Assembly (NCBI RefSeq): GCF_015350795.1
Contig: NZ_JADKSH010000001.1
Location: forward strand, 310,461 to 374,460
DNA from: Microbacterium sp. VKM Ac-2870
Lineage (GTDB): Bacteria; Actinomycetota; Actinomycetes; Actinomycetales; Microbacteriaceae
Reading direction: 5' to 3'
Length of the DNA stretch: 64,000 nt
Below the pieces are notes generated by a model. The model made no database searches, was not told the DNA's origin, and saw only the letters and a list, made by a program, of their open reading frames with translations. Positions 49,090 through 58,364 of the stretch are shown in pieces (the stretch's first letter is position 1; each line of letters opens with the position of its first letter). The position numbers and the translations under genes are program-made.

Positions 49090-50427
49090 ATGGACAAGCA
49101 GCGGGACTTCGTACTGCGCACGATCGAAGAGCGGGGCGTGAAGTTCGTCCGCCTCTGGTTCACCGACGTGATCGGCACCCTGAAGTCGGTCGCGATCGCC
49201 CCCGCCGAGGTGGAGGGCGCGTTCACCGAAGGCCTCGGCTTCGACGGCTCGGCGATCGAAGGTCTGACCCGGTCGTACGAGTCGGATCTGCTCGCTCACC
49301 CCGACCCCACCACGTTCCAGATCTTGCCGTGGCGAGGCGAGATCGACCCGACGGCGCGCATGTTCTGCGACATCACCACGCCCGACGGGCAGCCCGCGGT
49401 CGCCGACCCGCGCCACGTGCTCAAGCGCACCCTCGCCAAGGCGGCGGATGCCGGGTTCACGTTCTACACGCACCCGGAGATCGAGTTCTACCTGCTGAAG
49501 TCGTCGTCGTTCGGCGCCGACGGCCCCGAACCCGTCGACTCCGCCGGCTACTTCGACAACGTTCCCGGAGGCACGGCGCACGACTTCCGTCGCCGGAGCG
49601 TCCGCATGCTGGAAGACCTCGGCATCTCGGTGGAGTACAGCCACCACGAGGGCGGCCCGGGCCAGAACGAGATCGACCTGCGTTACGCGGATGCTCTGGC
49701 CACCGCCGACAACATCATGACCTTCCGCACGGTGGTCAAGGAGGTGGCGATCGAGCAGGGCGTCTACGCGACGTTCATGCCGAAACCCCTCTCCGGCAAG
49801 CCGGGCAGCGGCATGCACACGCACATGTCGCTGTTCGAGGGCGATCAGAACGCGTTCTATGAAGAGGGCGCGCAGTATCAACTCTCCAAGACGGGCCGTC
49901 AGTTCATCGCGGGCCTGCTCACGCACGCGAACGAGATCGCCGCGGTGACGAACCAGTTCGTCAACTCCTACAAGCGCCTGTGGGGCGGCGACGAGGCCCC
50001 GAGCTTCATCTGCTGGGGCCACAACAACCGCTCCGCGCTGGTGCGTGTGCCGATGTACAAGCCCAACAAGGGCCAGTCCACCCGCGTGGAATACCGCGCG
50101 CTCGACTCTGCCGCGAACCCCTACCTGTCCTTCGCGCTCATGCTCGCGGCGGGCCTGAAGGGTATCGAGGAGGGGTACGAGCTGCCTCCCGAGGCCGAAG
50201 ACAATGTGTGGTCGCTGACCGACGCCGAACGCCGCGCCCTCGGATACGCGCAGCTGCCCGCCAGCCTCGACCACGCGCTCGAGTACATGGAGGAGTCCGA
50301 GCTCGTCGCCGAAACGCTCGGCGAACAGGTCTTCAACTACGTGCTGCTGAACAAGCGCCGCGAGTGGCAGGAATACCGCGCGCAGGTGACGCCGTTCGAG
50401 CTGAAGAGCAACCTGGAGATGCTCTGA
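49090..50427 (+). CDS. glnA2: Type I glutamine synthetase (GlnA2-like)
   Basis: A 445-residue GS: the beta-grasp N-terminus is followed by FDGSAIEG, HPEIEFYLL, the ATP region KPLSGKPGSGMHTHMSLF and RVEYRALDSAANPYL. At 445 residues it is about 30 shorter than the other GS here, as in GlnA2 proteins of Streptomyces and Mycobacterium, which are auxiliary or act on other amines. A Tyr stands in YELPPE, at the position of the adenylylated Tyr of classical GS. It is immediately followed by glnE, with a 4 bp gap. A -10-like TAGTCT is at 49038-49043. Confidence 0.92.
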   Translation: MDKQRDFVLRTIEERGVKFVRLWFTDVIGTLKSVAIAPAEVEGAFTEGLGFDGSAIEGLTRSYESDLLAHPDPTTFQILPWRGEIDPTARMFCDITTPDGQPAVADPRHVLKRTLAKAADAGFTFYTHPEIEFYLLKSSSFGADGPEPVDSAGYFDNVPGGTAHDFRRRSVRMLEDLGISVEYSHHEGGPGQNEIDLRYADALATADNIMTFRTVVKEVAIEQGVYATFMPKPLSGKPGSGMHTHMSLFEGDQNAFYEEGAQYQLSKTGRQFIAGLLTHANEIAAVTNQFVNSYKRLWGGDEAPSFICWGHNNRSALVRVPMYKPNKGQSTRVEYRALDSAANPYLSFALMLAAGLKGIEEGYELPPEAEDNVWSLTDAERRALGYAQLPASLDHALEYMEESELVAETLGEQVFNYVLLNKRREWQEYRAQVTPFELKSNLEML

Positions 50428-50431
50428 TCCC

Positions 50432-53431
50432 ATGACGTCGAGCGAGCGCACGTCGGTGCTGACCCAGCTCGCGCGTGACGGGTTCGGTGAGCTCGGCGAC
50501 GCCGACGCGCTCCTGACGGAACTCTCATCCGCGGTCGGCATGACGCGCGAGGACATTCTTCGCGGGGCCTCTCACGCCGCCGACCCCGACAGTGCGCTGA
50601 CCGCCCTCGCGCGTATCGCGCGGCGAAACGCGGATGCCGTAGCGAACGCCGTGCAGCGGGTGGGTCCGCAACTGTGGCGACTGCTGGGCGCCTCGACGGG
50701 CTTCGCCGACTTCTACCTACGGCATCCGGAGGAGCTCGCCCACCTCGATGGCCCCGACGTGGCGCCGCCGACGGCGGAGGAGCTGCGAAGTGAACTCACC
50801 GATGCGGTGGGGGCGGACGCGGAGGGCTTCGCGCAGAGCGGTGACGAAAGCGCCTGGGTGGCACTGCGCGTGCGCTATCGCCGCATGCTGGCCCGCATCG
50901 CCGTCTACGACCTGGGCTCGACCGACCCGGTCGCCGCCCTCGCGACCGTGGCGGCGAGCCTCGCCGACGCTGCGGGGGCGGCGTTGGAAGCGTCGCTCTG
51001 CGTCGCGCGCACTCGCGTCGCCGGCGGCGCGCCCGGTTCAGGCCTGTTTCCGCGCGCACAGGTCGCGGCGACCCGGCTCGCGATCATCGGAATGGGAAAG
51101 ACCGGTGCGCGAGAGCTCAACTACGTGAGCGATGTCGACGTGATCTTCGTCGGCGGCGGTGGCGATGAGCTGATCGATGAGGTGGGGGAGAGCCGCGTCA
51201 TAGACATCGCCACACGCCTCGCGGTGCAGACGATGCGCGGCATCTCCGGCATGGAGATCGAACCGCCGCTCTGGGAGGTCGACGCCAACCTGCGCCCGGA
51301 GGGCAAGCAGGGCGCGTTGGTGCGTACCCTCGACTCCCATCTGTCCTATTACGAGCGGTGGGCGAAGAGCTGGGAGTTCCAAGCGCTGTTGAAGGCGCGA
51401 CCGCTGGCCGGCGATCGGATGCTCGGAGAGGCATACGTCGCCGCCGTTCAGCCGAAGATCTGGACCAGTGCCGCGCGAGAGAACTTCGTCGACAGTGTGC
51501 AGCGCATGCGCGAGCGTGTCACCGATCACATCCCTGCCGCGGAGGTGCCGTACCAACTGAAGTTGGGCCCCGGCGGCATCCGCGATATCGAATTCACGGT
51601 GCAGCTCCTGCAGCTGGTGCACGGGCTCACCGACGACACCATTCGCCAGCGGGGAACCCTCGACGCGCTCGAGGCGCTCGTCAGCGCGGGATACATCGGC
51701 CGCGACGATGCCGCGACGTTCTCGCACGACTACCGCGTACTCCGGGTGCTCGAGCATCGCGCGCAGCTGCGCGATCTCCGCCGCACACACCTCATGCCAC
51801 AACAGCCAGATGGGCTCCGTGTGCTCGCGCGCGCCTCGCGGCTGGCCGAGTCGGGACCCGCCGTGTGGGCGCTCTGGGAAGCGATCAAGCGCGAGGTCCG
51901 CGAGATCCATGTGCGCCTCTTCTACCGCCCGCTGCTGTCCGCCGTCGCGGCGCTGAGCACCGATGAGCATCAGCTGTCGGCCGGCCAGGCCCACGACCGG
52001 CTGGCCGCCATCGGCTTCCGCGATCCGGCCGGCGCCCTGCGCCACATCGGCGCGATCACCGGCGGACTCAGCCGCAAGGCGACGATTCAGCGGCATCTCA
52101 TGCCCGTGATGATCCGCTGGTTCGCCGACGGCGTCGATCCGGACTACGGTCTCCTGTCCTTCCGACGCATCAGCGAGCGCCTCGGCGACACTCCGTGGTT
52201 CCTGCGGGTGCTGCGTGACTCGTCGGGCGCCGCCGAACGATTGACCCGCGTGCTGTCGGGGTCGCGCTACATCGGCGAGTTGATGGAGTGGATTCCCGAG
52301 TCCGTTGCCTGGCTCGACGCGGAGGACCAACTCCGTCCGCGTCCGGGTGTCGCGCTTCAGGAAGAGGCGCGCGCCATCCAGGCCCGCCACGACACCGTCG
52401 CCGACGCGATGCGCGCGGTGCGCGCGTTGCGTCGACGCGAGTTGTTGCGCCTCGCCTTCGGCGCGGTACTCGGGACGCTCACCATCGACGAATTGGCCAG
52501 TGGCCTGACGACCGTCAGCGAAGTCACCATCCAGGCGACGTTGCGCGCCGTCCGTCGCGATGTCGTCACAGAGGACGACGAGTCGCTCGACTTCTCGGTG
52601 ATCGCCATGGGCCGATTCGGGGGCGGAGAGCTGGGCTTCGGCTCGGATGCCGACGTGCTCTACGTCTACGATCCCAACGGCGTCGACCCTCAACGCGCGC
52701 ATGAGCTGGCACTGCGCATCGTCGCCGGCATCCGCACGTACTCGGAAGACCACCGCGTGCCTTTCGATCTCGACGCCGATCTGCGCCCAGAAGGCCGCAA
52801 CGGCCCGCTCGTACGCTCCCTCGACTCCTACACGGAGTACTACCGACGTTGGTCGCTGTCGTGGGAAGCGCAGGCGCTGTTGCGCGCTCGGGGTGTCGCC
52901 GGGAGCGTGAAGCTCATCGCCGGATTCATGTCGCTCGCCGACGAGGTTCGCTATCCGGCGCATCCGGCGCCGCAAGACCTGCGCGAGATCAAGCGGATCA
53001 AAGCGCGGGTAGAGAACGAGCGTCTCCCGCAGGGCGCAGACCGCTCGCGTCACCTCAAGCTCGGCCCGGGCGGCTTGAGCGATGTCGAATGGCTCGTGCA
53101 AGTGCTCCAGCACGAGTATGCACACGACGTTCCGGCGTTGCGCACCACCTCGACGCTCCATGCTCTCGACGCAGCCCGCGAATCCGGTCTCGTGCCGGAT
53201 GTCGCGGCCCAGCGCCTGCACGATGCGTGGCGCCTCGCGAGTCGTCTCCGCTCGGCCAATACGCTGCTGTCGGGCCAGACGAGTGATGTCCTGCCCACCG
53301 ACCGCACCAAGCTGGACGGCATCGGCCGTCTCCTCGAGTATCCGCCGCGCTCGGCGACCCTTGTCGAGGAGGAGTGGCTCCGCACCGCGCGCCGCGCACG
53401 ACGCGATTTCGAGAAGCTGTTCTACGGCTGA
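50432..53431 (+). CDS. glnE: Bifunctional glutamine synthetase adenylyltransferase/adenylyl-removing enzyme
   Basis: A 999-residue regulator that attaches AMP to, or removes it from, a GS tyrosine according to nitrogen status. Two nucleotidyltransferase domains are visible: GMGKTGARELNYVSDVDVIF (about 210-230) and AMGRFGGGELGFGSDADVLY (about 725-745), each with its GlnD_UR_UTase-like helical region. Both active-site SDxD motifs are intact. Starts 4 bp after the glnA2 stop. The 3' end overlaps the convergent membrane protein gene by 10 bp. Confidence 0.95.
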   Translation: MTSSERTSVLTQLARDGFGELGDADALLTELSSAVGMTREDILRGASHAADPDSALTALARIARRNADAVANAVQRVGPQLWRLLGASTGFADFYLRHPEELAHLDGPDVAPPTAEELRSELTDAVGADAEGFAQSGDESAWVALRVRYRRMLARIAVYDLGSTDPVAALATVAASLADAAGAALEASLCVARTRVAGGAPGSGLFPRAQVAATRLAIIGMGKTGARELNYVSDVDVIFVGGGGDELIDEVGESRVIDIATRLAVQTMRGISGMEIEPPLWEVDANLRPEGKQGALVRTLDSHLSYYERWAKSWEFQALLKARPLAGDRMLGEAYVAAVQPKIWTSAARENFVDSVQRMRERVTDHIPAAEVPYQLKLGPGGIRDIEFTVQLLQLVHGLTDDTIRQRGTLDALEALVSAGYIGRDDAATFSHDYRVLRVLEHRAQLRDLRRTHLMPQQPDGLRVLARASRLAESGPAVWALWEAIKREVREIHVRLFYRPLLSAVAALSTDEHQLSAGQAHDRLAAIGFRDPAGALRHIGAITGGLSRKATIQRHLMPVMIRWFADGVDPDYGLLSFRRISERLGDTPWFLRVLRDSSGAAERLTRVLSGSRYIGELMEWIPESVAWLDAEDQLRPRPGVALQEEARAIQARHDTVADAMRAVRALRRRELLRLAFGAVLGTLTIDELASGLTTVSEVTIQATLRAVRRDVVTEDDESLDFSVIAMGRFGGGELGFGSDADVLYVYDPNGVDPQRAHELALRIVAGIRTYSEDHRVPFDLDADLRPEGRNGPLVRSLDSYTEYYRRWSLSWEAQALLRARGVAGSVKLIAGFMSLADEVRYPAHPAPQDLREIKRIKARVENERLPQGADRSRHLKLGPGGLSDVEWLVQVLQHEYAHDVPALRTTSTLHALDAARESGLVPDVAAQRLHDAWRLASRLRSANTLLSGQTSDVLPTDRTKLDGIGRLLEYPPRSATLVEEEWLRTARRARRDFEKLFYG

Positions 53432-54000
53432 GTCATCGCGGCGGCGACGCCCCGAACCCACGAGTCTCGCCGCTCCCACCGCGCCCACGATCCTGTCAGT
53501 GCGGCAGCTCCGGAACCGATGACCACCCACGTGGCAGCCGAGCCGACGGCGCCCGTGACGAACAGACCGAACAGGAGCGCCACAACCGTGGCCAGAACGA
53601 CACCCACGATCGTGACGAGGAGAAGCCCGGCTGTGTGCCAGGGGCGTCGTCTCATCGCGTCCCACGCCCGCACGGGCCCCGCGGCCGCGATGATCGGACA
53701 AGTAACGGCGGCTACGAGCGGAACGGCGACCGGCGCCACGAGCATCGTTGCCGCGATCGCGAGAGCGGATGCCACGACCAGCGCCGACGGACGCCATGAT
53801 GTGTCGGCCCGTGCGAGCATCCAAAGGCCCACCGCGGCTAAGACGAGCGACACGCCGGATACGAGAGCGAGACCGAACGCAGCGGCATCCAGGGGCAACG
53901 GGGGAGCGGCGGCGACGAGCGCCGCCTGAATCGCCGCGTTGACAACGACGATGAGCGTCGCGAGAAGCCTCCGTCGAGAAGCCGAGCGGGTACCGGCCAT
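53422..54000 (-). CDS. Predicted membrane protein of the metallophosphoesterase operon
   Basis: A 192-residue protein with about six hydrophobic helices and a basic N-terminus (SASRRR). I recognise no family. ATG at 54000 overlaps the stop of the lipoprotein gene by one base (TGATG), so it is the third gene of a translationally coupled set. Its end overlaps glnE by 10 bp. It may be a membrane partner of the upstream lipoprotein. Confidence 0.7.
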   Translation of the reverse strand: MAGTRSASRRRLLATLIVVVNAAIQAALVAAAPPLPLDAAAFGLALVSGVSLVLAAVGLWMLARADTSWRPSALVVASALAIAATMLVAPVAVPLVAAVTCPIIAAAGPVRAWDAMRRRPWHTAGLLLVTIVGVVLATVVALLFGLFVTGAVGSAATWVVIGSGAAALTGSWARWERRDSWVRGVAAAMTQP

Positions 54001-54350
54001 CAGCGGGCCGCCTGGTCGAGCACGTCCGAGAGCCTGCCACGGAAGAGCGTCTTGCCGTCGATCACGACCTCGAGTTCCGCCCCGGCGATGGTGCTGGAGG
54101 TGACGGCGATGTTCCGTCCGTCGATCGTGGTTCCCGTGCAGGTGACGGCGGGCCCGGCATCCACCGAGACGCACACCGGAGCGCTCAACACATCGATGCC
54201 CTTCTCCTGCAGAACATCGATCGCGCCGAAGCGCACCTCGGCGAGACCGTTGCCGCCGACGGGCGCCAGCGCGGCGAACTGCGAGCAGCCGGTGAGAAGT
54301 CCGGCCGCCAAGATCAGGACACCTGCGCGCGCCACGCGACCGGACCTCAT
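54000..54350 (-). CDS. Predicted lipoprotein
   Basis: A 116-residue protein with a type II signal peptide: basic MRSGRVAR, a hydrophobic core and lipobox LTGC with Cys at about residue 22. The small mature domain contains two more Cys (APVCVSV, VTCTGTT) and resembles secreted DUF4333-like domains, but the match is too weak to assign. It overlaps the upstream metallophosphoesterase by 4 bp (ATGA) and the downstream membrane gene by 1 bp. Confidence 0.72.
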   Translation of the reverse strand: MRSGRVARAGVLILAAGLLTGCSQFAALAPVGGNGLAEVRFGAIDVLQEKGIDVLSAPVCVSVDAGPAVTCTGTTIDGRNIAVTSSTIAGAELEVVIDGKTLFRGRLSDVLDQAAR

Positions 54351-56134
54351 GCCAGCGCCGCCTCGTGAGCGAGAATTCGGGTCCGCGCCGCGAGATGCTG
54401 GGCTTCGAGCGCCGCGTCACTGATCGCCGAGAGATCGAACGGAACCGGAAGCAGCAGTTCGGTGTTGCGATCGAGCGGCGAGCCGCGACGCATGAGCGGC
54501 GTCTCCGCCCAGTCGTTCGAGGCGAGTTCGCGGCTACGCGACGCGAGCGCGAGATAGTCGCCACCGCTGCCGGGCGTCGGATCCGCCGCGTGATCGACGA
54601 CGGTGGTGAACAGCGAGAGCGTGCCGTCACGGTTGTCTACCACCTCGACCGTCTGCTGCTGCTGGGGGAAATCGATGCACGACGCGGTCGTGATCTCCCA
54701 GAAGCCGCCACCGGACGGGGCGCGGTGCGCGAGGATCTGATTCAAATGTGTGTGTCCGTTGAGCCACGCGACGACCACCGGATACCGCGTCAACATCGCG
54801 ACGAACTCCTCCGCGCCGATCAGTTTCTCGTCCTGACCGGGGCGCTGAGCCCGATTTTCGAGCGTGTCGCTGTTGTGATGGCTGAGGATGATCGCCAGCC
54901 GGTTCTCGCTCGTAGCGAGCACGAGTTCCTTCTCGAGCCAGTCGAACTGGTTCTGCGGCACGGCGCCATCGGGCCCTGCGACCTGATTGCACGTGTCGAG
55001 TCCGAAGACGCGCACCGACGGCGAGAAATCGGCCTTCCACCAGGTTTCACCCGAACGGAGGTTGTGCTCTGTGAAGCCGTGGCCGACGGGCCCCGGGCGG
55101 TCCGCCGTGCGAAAGTGCTCCCGCATGAAGTCCTGCTGGCTGAACAACGCACGTTCCGGGTCCGCCGGCACTGCTTTGACGCCCGGGCGCAGGCCGAGCT
55201 GGAGCCCCCACGCGTCGAGTGTCTGCGCGACGACACTCGTTTGCGAGGCGTAGCCGCCGAGCGCCAGACTGGCCGTCGCCTCGAGGGTGTAGGACTTGCG
55301 TCCGCCCACAGCGAGAGCGCGTAACGGCGCGTCGAGGTCGAAGGTGCCGAGCAGAAGCGTCTCGTGGTTCCCGTAGACGGTGTACCACGGTGCGGGAAGG
55401 CCCACGGAAGGGACAGGACGGGCGATCGCTTCATCGAGCAAAGTGGGCAGAGTCGGGAAGCCGTAGGCGCCGAAGGCTCCACCCGAGGGAGCGCTCGGAC
55501 GATACGCCCACACCGCCTCTGCCCACGCCTGGACGCCTTGGAAGGTATCGCTGGTGCGGGATCGACCGGGAGTCCGTCGAGCAGGTCGATGTACCAGCGC
55601 AATTCGCGGTGCGAGTGCATGTCGGCGCTGTCCCCCGTGACGACCGCGGCATCCATCGGGGCGCCGGTGACGGGGCTGTAACGCAGGTCGGAGATCGACG
55701 TCGTCATCGCCGCGATCACGTGCGGGCTCAGCGGGTCTTGCGGGTGGAAGGCGGAGCCCCACGCGGCGTGATCCTGCACGATCATGGGTTCGATGCGCCC
55801 GGGGGACATGCGCGTCGATGACGTGCATGTCGGAGAGGTGGGCGAGATACAGGAGAGACCGGCGCGATGCGGCACGGCCGGCTGCAGCTGCCCGCCCCAG
55901 CACATCGAAGCGCGGGATGTGGGGTTCACCGGGGCCCGCGACGAGGGAACGATAGGACCCCTGTTGCACCGCCCCCTGAAGGATCGTCTGCGTCAGGGTG
56001 CTCGGCGCGTCCGCCGCGAGACCAGCAGGCGGCGGCGTGGTGAGCGCGAGAGCCAGCTGGTCGCGCGGAACGGCGCCCGCGGCGGCGAGGCCGCCGACGA
56101 CGACGAGGAACTGACGGCGGGAAAGCGCGCCCAC
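54347..56134 (-). CDS. Tat-exported metallophosphoesterase with two compensating frameshifts (TIGR03767-like)
   Basis: An open frame of 595 codons from GTG at 56134 (GGAGG 5 nt upstream; the GTG at 56140 touches that site). The N-terminus has a twin-arginine motif SRRQFL. Metallophosphatase motifs in the main frame are LSDMHVID, YGNHE, SHHNSDT and GHTHLNQ. Between about 55807 and 55558 the main frame encodes Arg-rich nonsense. The second minus-strand frame there encodes the expected family sequence, including SPGRIEPMIVQDH and the metal-binding TGDSAD. So one base is gained near 55807-55810 and another change restores the frame near 55553-55563. As written the product would lack GDxxD. Either sequencing errors or a damaged gene. 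Confidence 0.75.
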   Translation of the reverse strand: MGALSRRQFLVVVGGLAAAGAVPRDQLALALTTPPPAGLAADAPSTLTQTILQGAVQQGSYRSLVAGPGEPHIPRFDVLGRAAAAGRAASRRSLLYLAHLSDMHVIDAHVPRAHRTHDRAGSRRVGLRLPPARPAEPARDRGDDDVDLRPALQPRHRRPDGCRGRHGGQRRHALAPRIALVHRPARRTPGRSRTSDTFQGVQAWAEAVWAYRPSAPSGGAFGAYGFPTLPTLLDEAIARPVPSVGLPAPWYTVYGNHETLLLGTFDLDAPLRALAVGGRKSYTLEATASLALGGYASQTSVVAQTLDAWGLQLGLRPGVKAVPADPERALFSQQDFMREHFRTADRPGPVGHGFTEHNLRSGETWWKADFSPSVRVFGLDTCNQVAGPDGAVPQNQFDWLEKELVLATSENRLAIILSHHNSDTLENRAQRPGQDEKLIGAEEFVAMLTRYPVVVAWLNGHTHLNQILAHRAPSGGGFWEITTASCIDFPQQQQTVEVVDNRDGTLSLFTTVVDHAADPTPGSGGDYLALASRSRELASNDWAETPLMRRGSPLDRNTELLLPVPFDLSAISDAALEAQHLAARTRILAHEAALA

Positions 56135-56244
56135 ACGCACCTCCGGGTTGGTGCACCAAGCGATCGGGTCGGCTCAATCTATCGGGTCGGCTTCCCGCCT
56201 GCCAGCCGCAACATTCCGCCGCGCGCTCCGCGCGCGACTCACGC

Positions 56245-56571
56245 CTATGCGGGCTCGATCGGCTCGACGACGACGGCCGTACCGTAGGCGCAGAACTCGG
56301 TGAAACTGCCGATGGATCCGGAGTCGAAGCGCATGGCCACGACAGCGTTGCCACCGCGCTGCTGCGCTTCCGCCCACATGCGCTGCATGACCTCGAACCG
56401 GGATTCGTAGATGACCTTGGTGTACTCGGGCATCTCGCCACCGGCGAGCGATCGGAAGCCGGCGGTGAAGTTCTGACCGAAGTTCGCCGAGCGCACCGTC
56501 AATCCCATCACCTCGCCGAGGACCTTCGTGATCCGGTACCCCGGGACATCGTTGGTGGTGACAGCGAACAT
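56245..56571 (-). CDS. YbjQ/UPF0145 family protein
   Basis: A 108-residue cytoplasmic protein, the size of a YbjQ pentamer subunit. VPGYRITKVLGEVMGLTVRS opens the domain, and GGNAVVAMRFDSG is the conserved second half. The family is called heavy-metal-binding on structural grounds only. ATG at 56571 gives the compact family start; GAGGG lies upstream. The longer open frame is not supported. Confidence 0.88.
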   Translation of the reverse strand: MFAVTTNDVPGYRITKVLGEVMGLTVRSANFGQNFTAGFRSLAGGEMPEYTKVIYESRFEVMQRMWAEAQQRGGNAVVAMRFDSGSIGSFTEFCAYGTAVVVEPIEPA

Positions 56572-56765
56572 GAAGACCCTCGTCTCTCGTGGCATGACCC
56601 GTGTCGCGGTGACAGCGTGCCGCCACGATCCTATGGAGCGCGCGGCATCCACCGCGATGGGAACTCGGTATGAAAGGCAAGTGCTGCGGGGGATCGTCAC
56701 GCCCGGCCGCGCGATGGGACCGACGGATCTTCACCGCGACGGGCGCAGAACCTGCGCGAACGACA

Positions 56766-56797
56766 AAGCCCCCCGGCTCCGTGGAACCGAGGGGCTT
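56766..56797 (-). terminator. Terminator of glnA
   Basis: On the minus strand AAGCCCC pairs with GGGGCTT, extended by CGG/CCG around a 10-nt loop, with T and TGTCGTT following. It lies 12 bp after the glnA stop. Confidence 0.85.
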
Positions 56798-56808
56798 GAG
56801 GTCGAACG

Positions 56809-58233
56809 TCAGACGCCGAAGTACAACTCGTACTCGAACGGGTGGGGACGCGCGGCGAGCGGCTTGATCTCGTTCTCGATCTTGTACTCGATCCAGGTCT
56901 CGATCAGCTCGGGCGTGAAGACCCCACCGGCCAGCAGGAACTCGTGGTCGGCGCGGAGCGCCTCGAGCGAGTCGAGCAGCGAGTTCGGAACCTGCGGGAT
57001 GTTCTTGGCCTCCTCGGGCGGCAGCTCGTAGAGGTCCTTGTCGACGGGCTCATGCGGCTCGATACGGTTCTTGATGCCGTCCAGGCCCGCCATCATCTGC
57101 GCCGCGAAAGCGAGGTAGGGGTTACCCGAAGCATCCGGAGCACGGAACTCGATGCGCTTCGCCTTGGGGTTGCTGCCCGTGATCGGGATGCGGATCGCAG
57201 CCGAGCGGTTGCCGGCCGAGTAGACCAGGTTGACGGGGGCTTCGTAGCCCTTCACGAGACGCTTGTACGAGTTGAGCGTCGGGTTGGTGAAGGCGAGCAC
57301 AGCCGGGGCGTGCGCCAGCAGACCGCCGATGTACCAACGGGCGATGTCCGACAGCCCGCCATAACCCTTCTCGTCATAGAAGAGGGGCTTGCCCTCGAGC
57401 CACAGCGACTGGTGGGTGTGCATTCCCGAACCGTTATCGCCGAAGAGCGGCTTGGGCATGAAGGTCGCGACCTTGCCCCACTGTTCGGCGACGTTCTTGA
57501 CGATGTACTTGAACTTCAGGATGTCATCGGCCGAGTGCACCATGGTGTCGAAGCGGTAGTTGATCTCCTGCTGACCGCCGGTACCCACCTCGTGGTGCGC
57601 ACGCTCGAGGATCAGGCCGGACTCGATGAGGTGCAGGCTGATGTCGTCGCGGAGGTCTGCCGTCTTGTCGACGGGGGAGACCGGGAAGTAGCCGCCCTTG
57701 TAGGCGGTCTTGTTGGCGAGGTTACCGCCCTCTTCGACGCGACCCGTGTTCCACGCGCCCTCTTCGGAGTCAACGCTGTAGAAGCTGGCGTTCTGCTTCA
57801 CTTCGTAGCGGACGTCGTCGAAGATGTAGAACTCCGCCTCCGGGGCGAAGAAGGCGGTGTCGGCGATGCCGGTGGAGGCCAGGTACTTCTCGGCCTTCTT
57901 GGCGACCTGACGCGGGTCCTTGCTGTAGATCTCACCGTTACGCGGGTTGTAGATGTCGAAGATCATGATGAGTGTCTTCGCCTCGCGGAACGGGTCGAGG
58001 TAGGCGGTCGAGACATCGGGGATGAGCTGCATGTCCGACTCGTGGATGTTGGCGAACCCACGGATCGACGAGCCATCGAAGAGCTGACCGACCGTGAAGA
58101 ACTCCTCGTCGACAGTCGAGGCAGGAATGTTGAAGTGCTGCTGCACACCAGGCAGATCCGTGAAACGGATGTCGAGGAACTTGACGTCCTCGTCCTTGAT
58201 GAACTTCAGAACCTCGGATGAATCTTTGAACAT
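56809..58233 (-). CDS. glnA: Type I glutamine synthetase (main GlnA)
   Basis: A 474-residue dodecameric GS-beta type, the main ammonia-assimilating enzyme. [39 protein letters not shown] and [31 protein letters not shown] blocks are complete. The adenylylation loop reads [15 protein letters not shown], where Tyr would be modified by GlnE. ATG at 58233, GGAG upstream. A GlnR-like box overlaps the promoter and a terminator follows the gene. Confidence 0.96.
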   Translation of the reverse strand: MFKDSSEVLKFIKDEDVKFLDIRFTDLPGVQQHFNIPASTVDEEFFTVGQLFDGSSIRGFANIHESDMQLIPDVSTAYLDPFREAKTLIMIFDIYNPRNGEIYSKDPRQVAKKAEKYLASTGIADTAFFAPEAEFYIFDDVRYEVKQNASFYSVDSEEGAWNTGRVEEGGNLANKTAYKGGYFPVSPVDKTADLRDDISLHLIESGLILERAHHEVGTGGQQEINYRFDTMVHSADDILKFKYIVKNVAEQWGKVATFMPKPLFGDNGSGMHTHQSLWLEGKPLFYDEKGYGGLSDIARWYIGGLLAHAPAVLAFTNPTLNSYKRLVKGYEAPVNLVYSAGNRSAAIRIPITGSNPKAKRIEFRAPDASGNPYLAFAAQMMAGLDGIKNRIEPHEPVDKDLYELPPEEAKNIPQVPNSLLDSLEALRADHEFLLAGGVFTPELIETWIEYKIENEIKPLAARPHPFEYELYFGV

Positions 58234-58313
58234 GGAGTCTCCAAGATCGGGTGTGGAACAGGCCTGAACGGGATCAGGCTCACCTCGACGCTATCGAGAG
58301 CCGGTTGCCCGGC

Positions 58314-58342
58314 AGTATCCCCTGTGTTTCGGGGATGTTACG
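58314..58342 (-). promoter_or_regulatory. glnA promoter with GlnR-like box
   Basis: On the minus strand GTAAC-ATCCCC-GAAAC (58326-58341) matches the actinobacterial GlnR half-box pattern GTnAC-n6-GAAAC. A GATACT -10 (58314-58319) is 17 bp from CGTAAC (58337-58342) as -35, so the box covers the -35 region. Confidence 0.65.
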
Positions 58343-58352
58343 ACGGCGCGGA

Positions 58353-58358
58353 TAAGCT
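58353..58358 (+). promoter_or_regulatory. -10 element of the RDD gene
   Basis: TAAGCT lies exactly 6 nt before the GTG at 58365. It is 11 bp from the GlnR-like box of the divergent glnA. Confidence 0.45.
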
Positions 58359-58364
58359 GAGCCG

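Noticed and set aside
51038..54040. A 1000-codon open frame antisense to glnE, and other very long antisense frames (for example 8246-9547, 19300-20928, 5484-6998).
   Set aside because: High GC leaves few stop codons on the opposite strand. The translations are Arg/Asp/Gly-rich without domains, while the sense genes match known families end to end.
55553..55810. Programmed ribosomal frameshifting in the metallophosphoesterase gene.
   Set aside because: Two opposite shifts without slippery heptamers or recoding structures would be needed. Indel errors or mutations explain it more simply.
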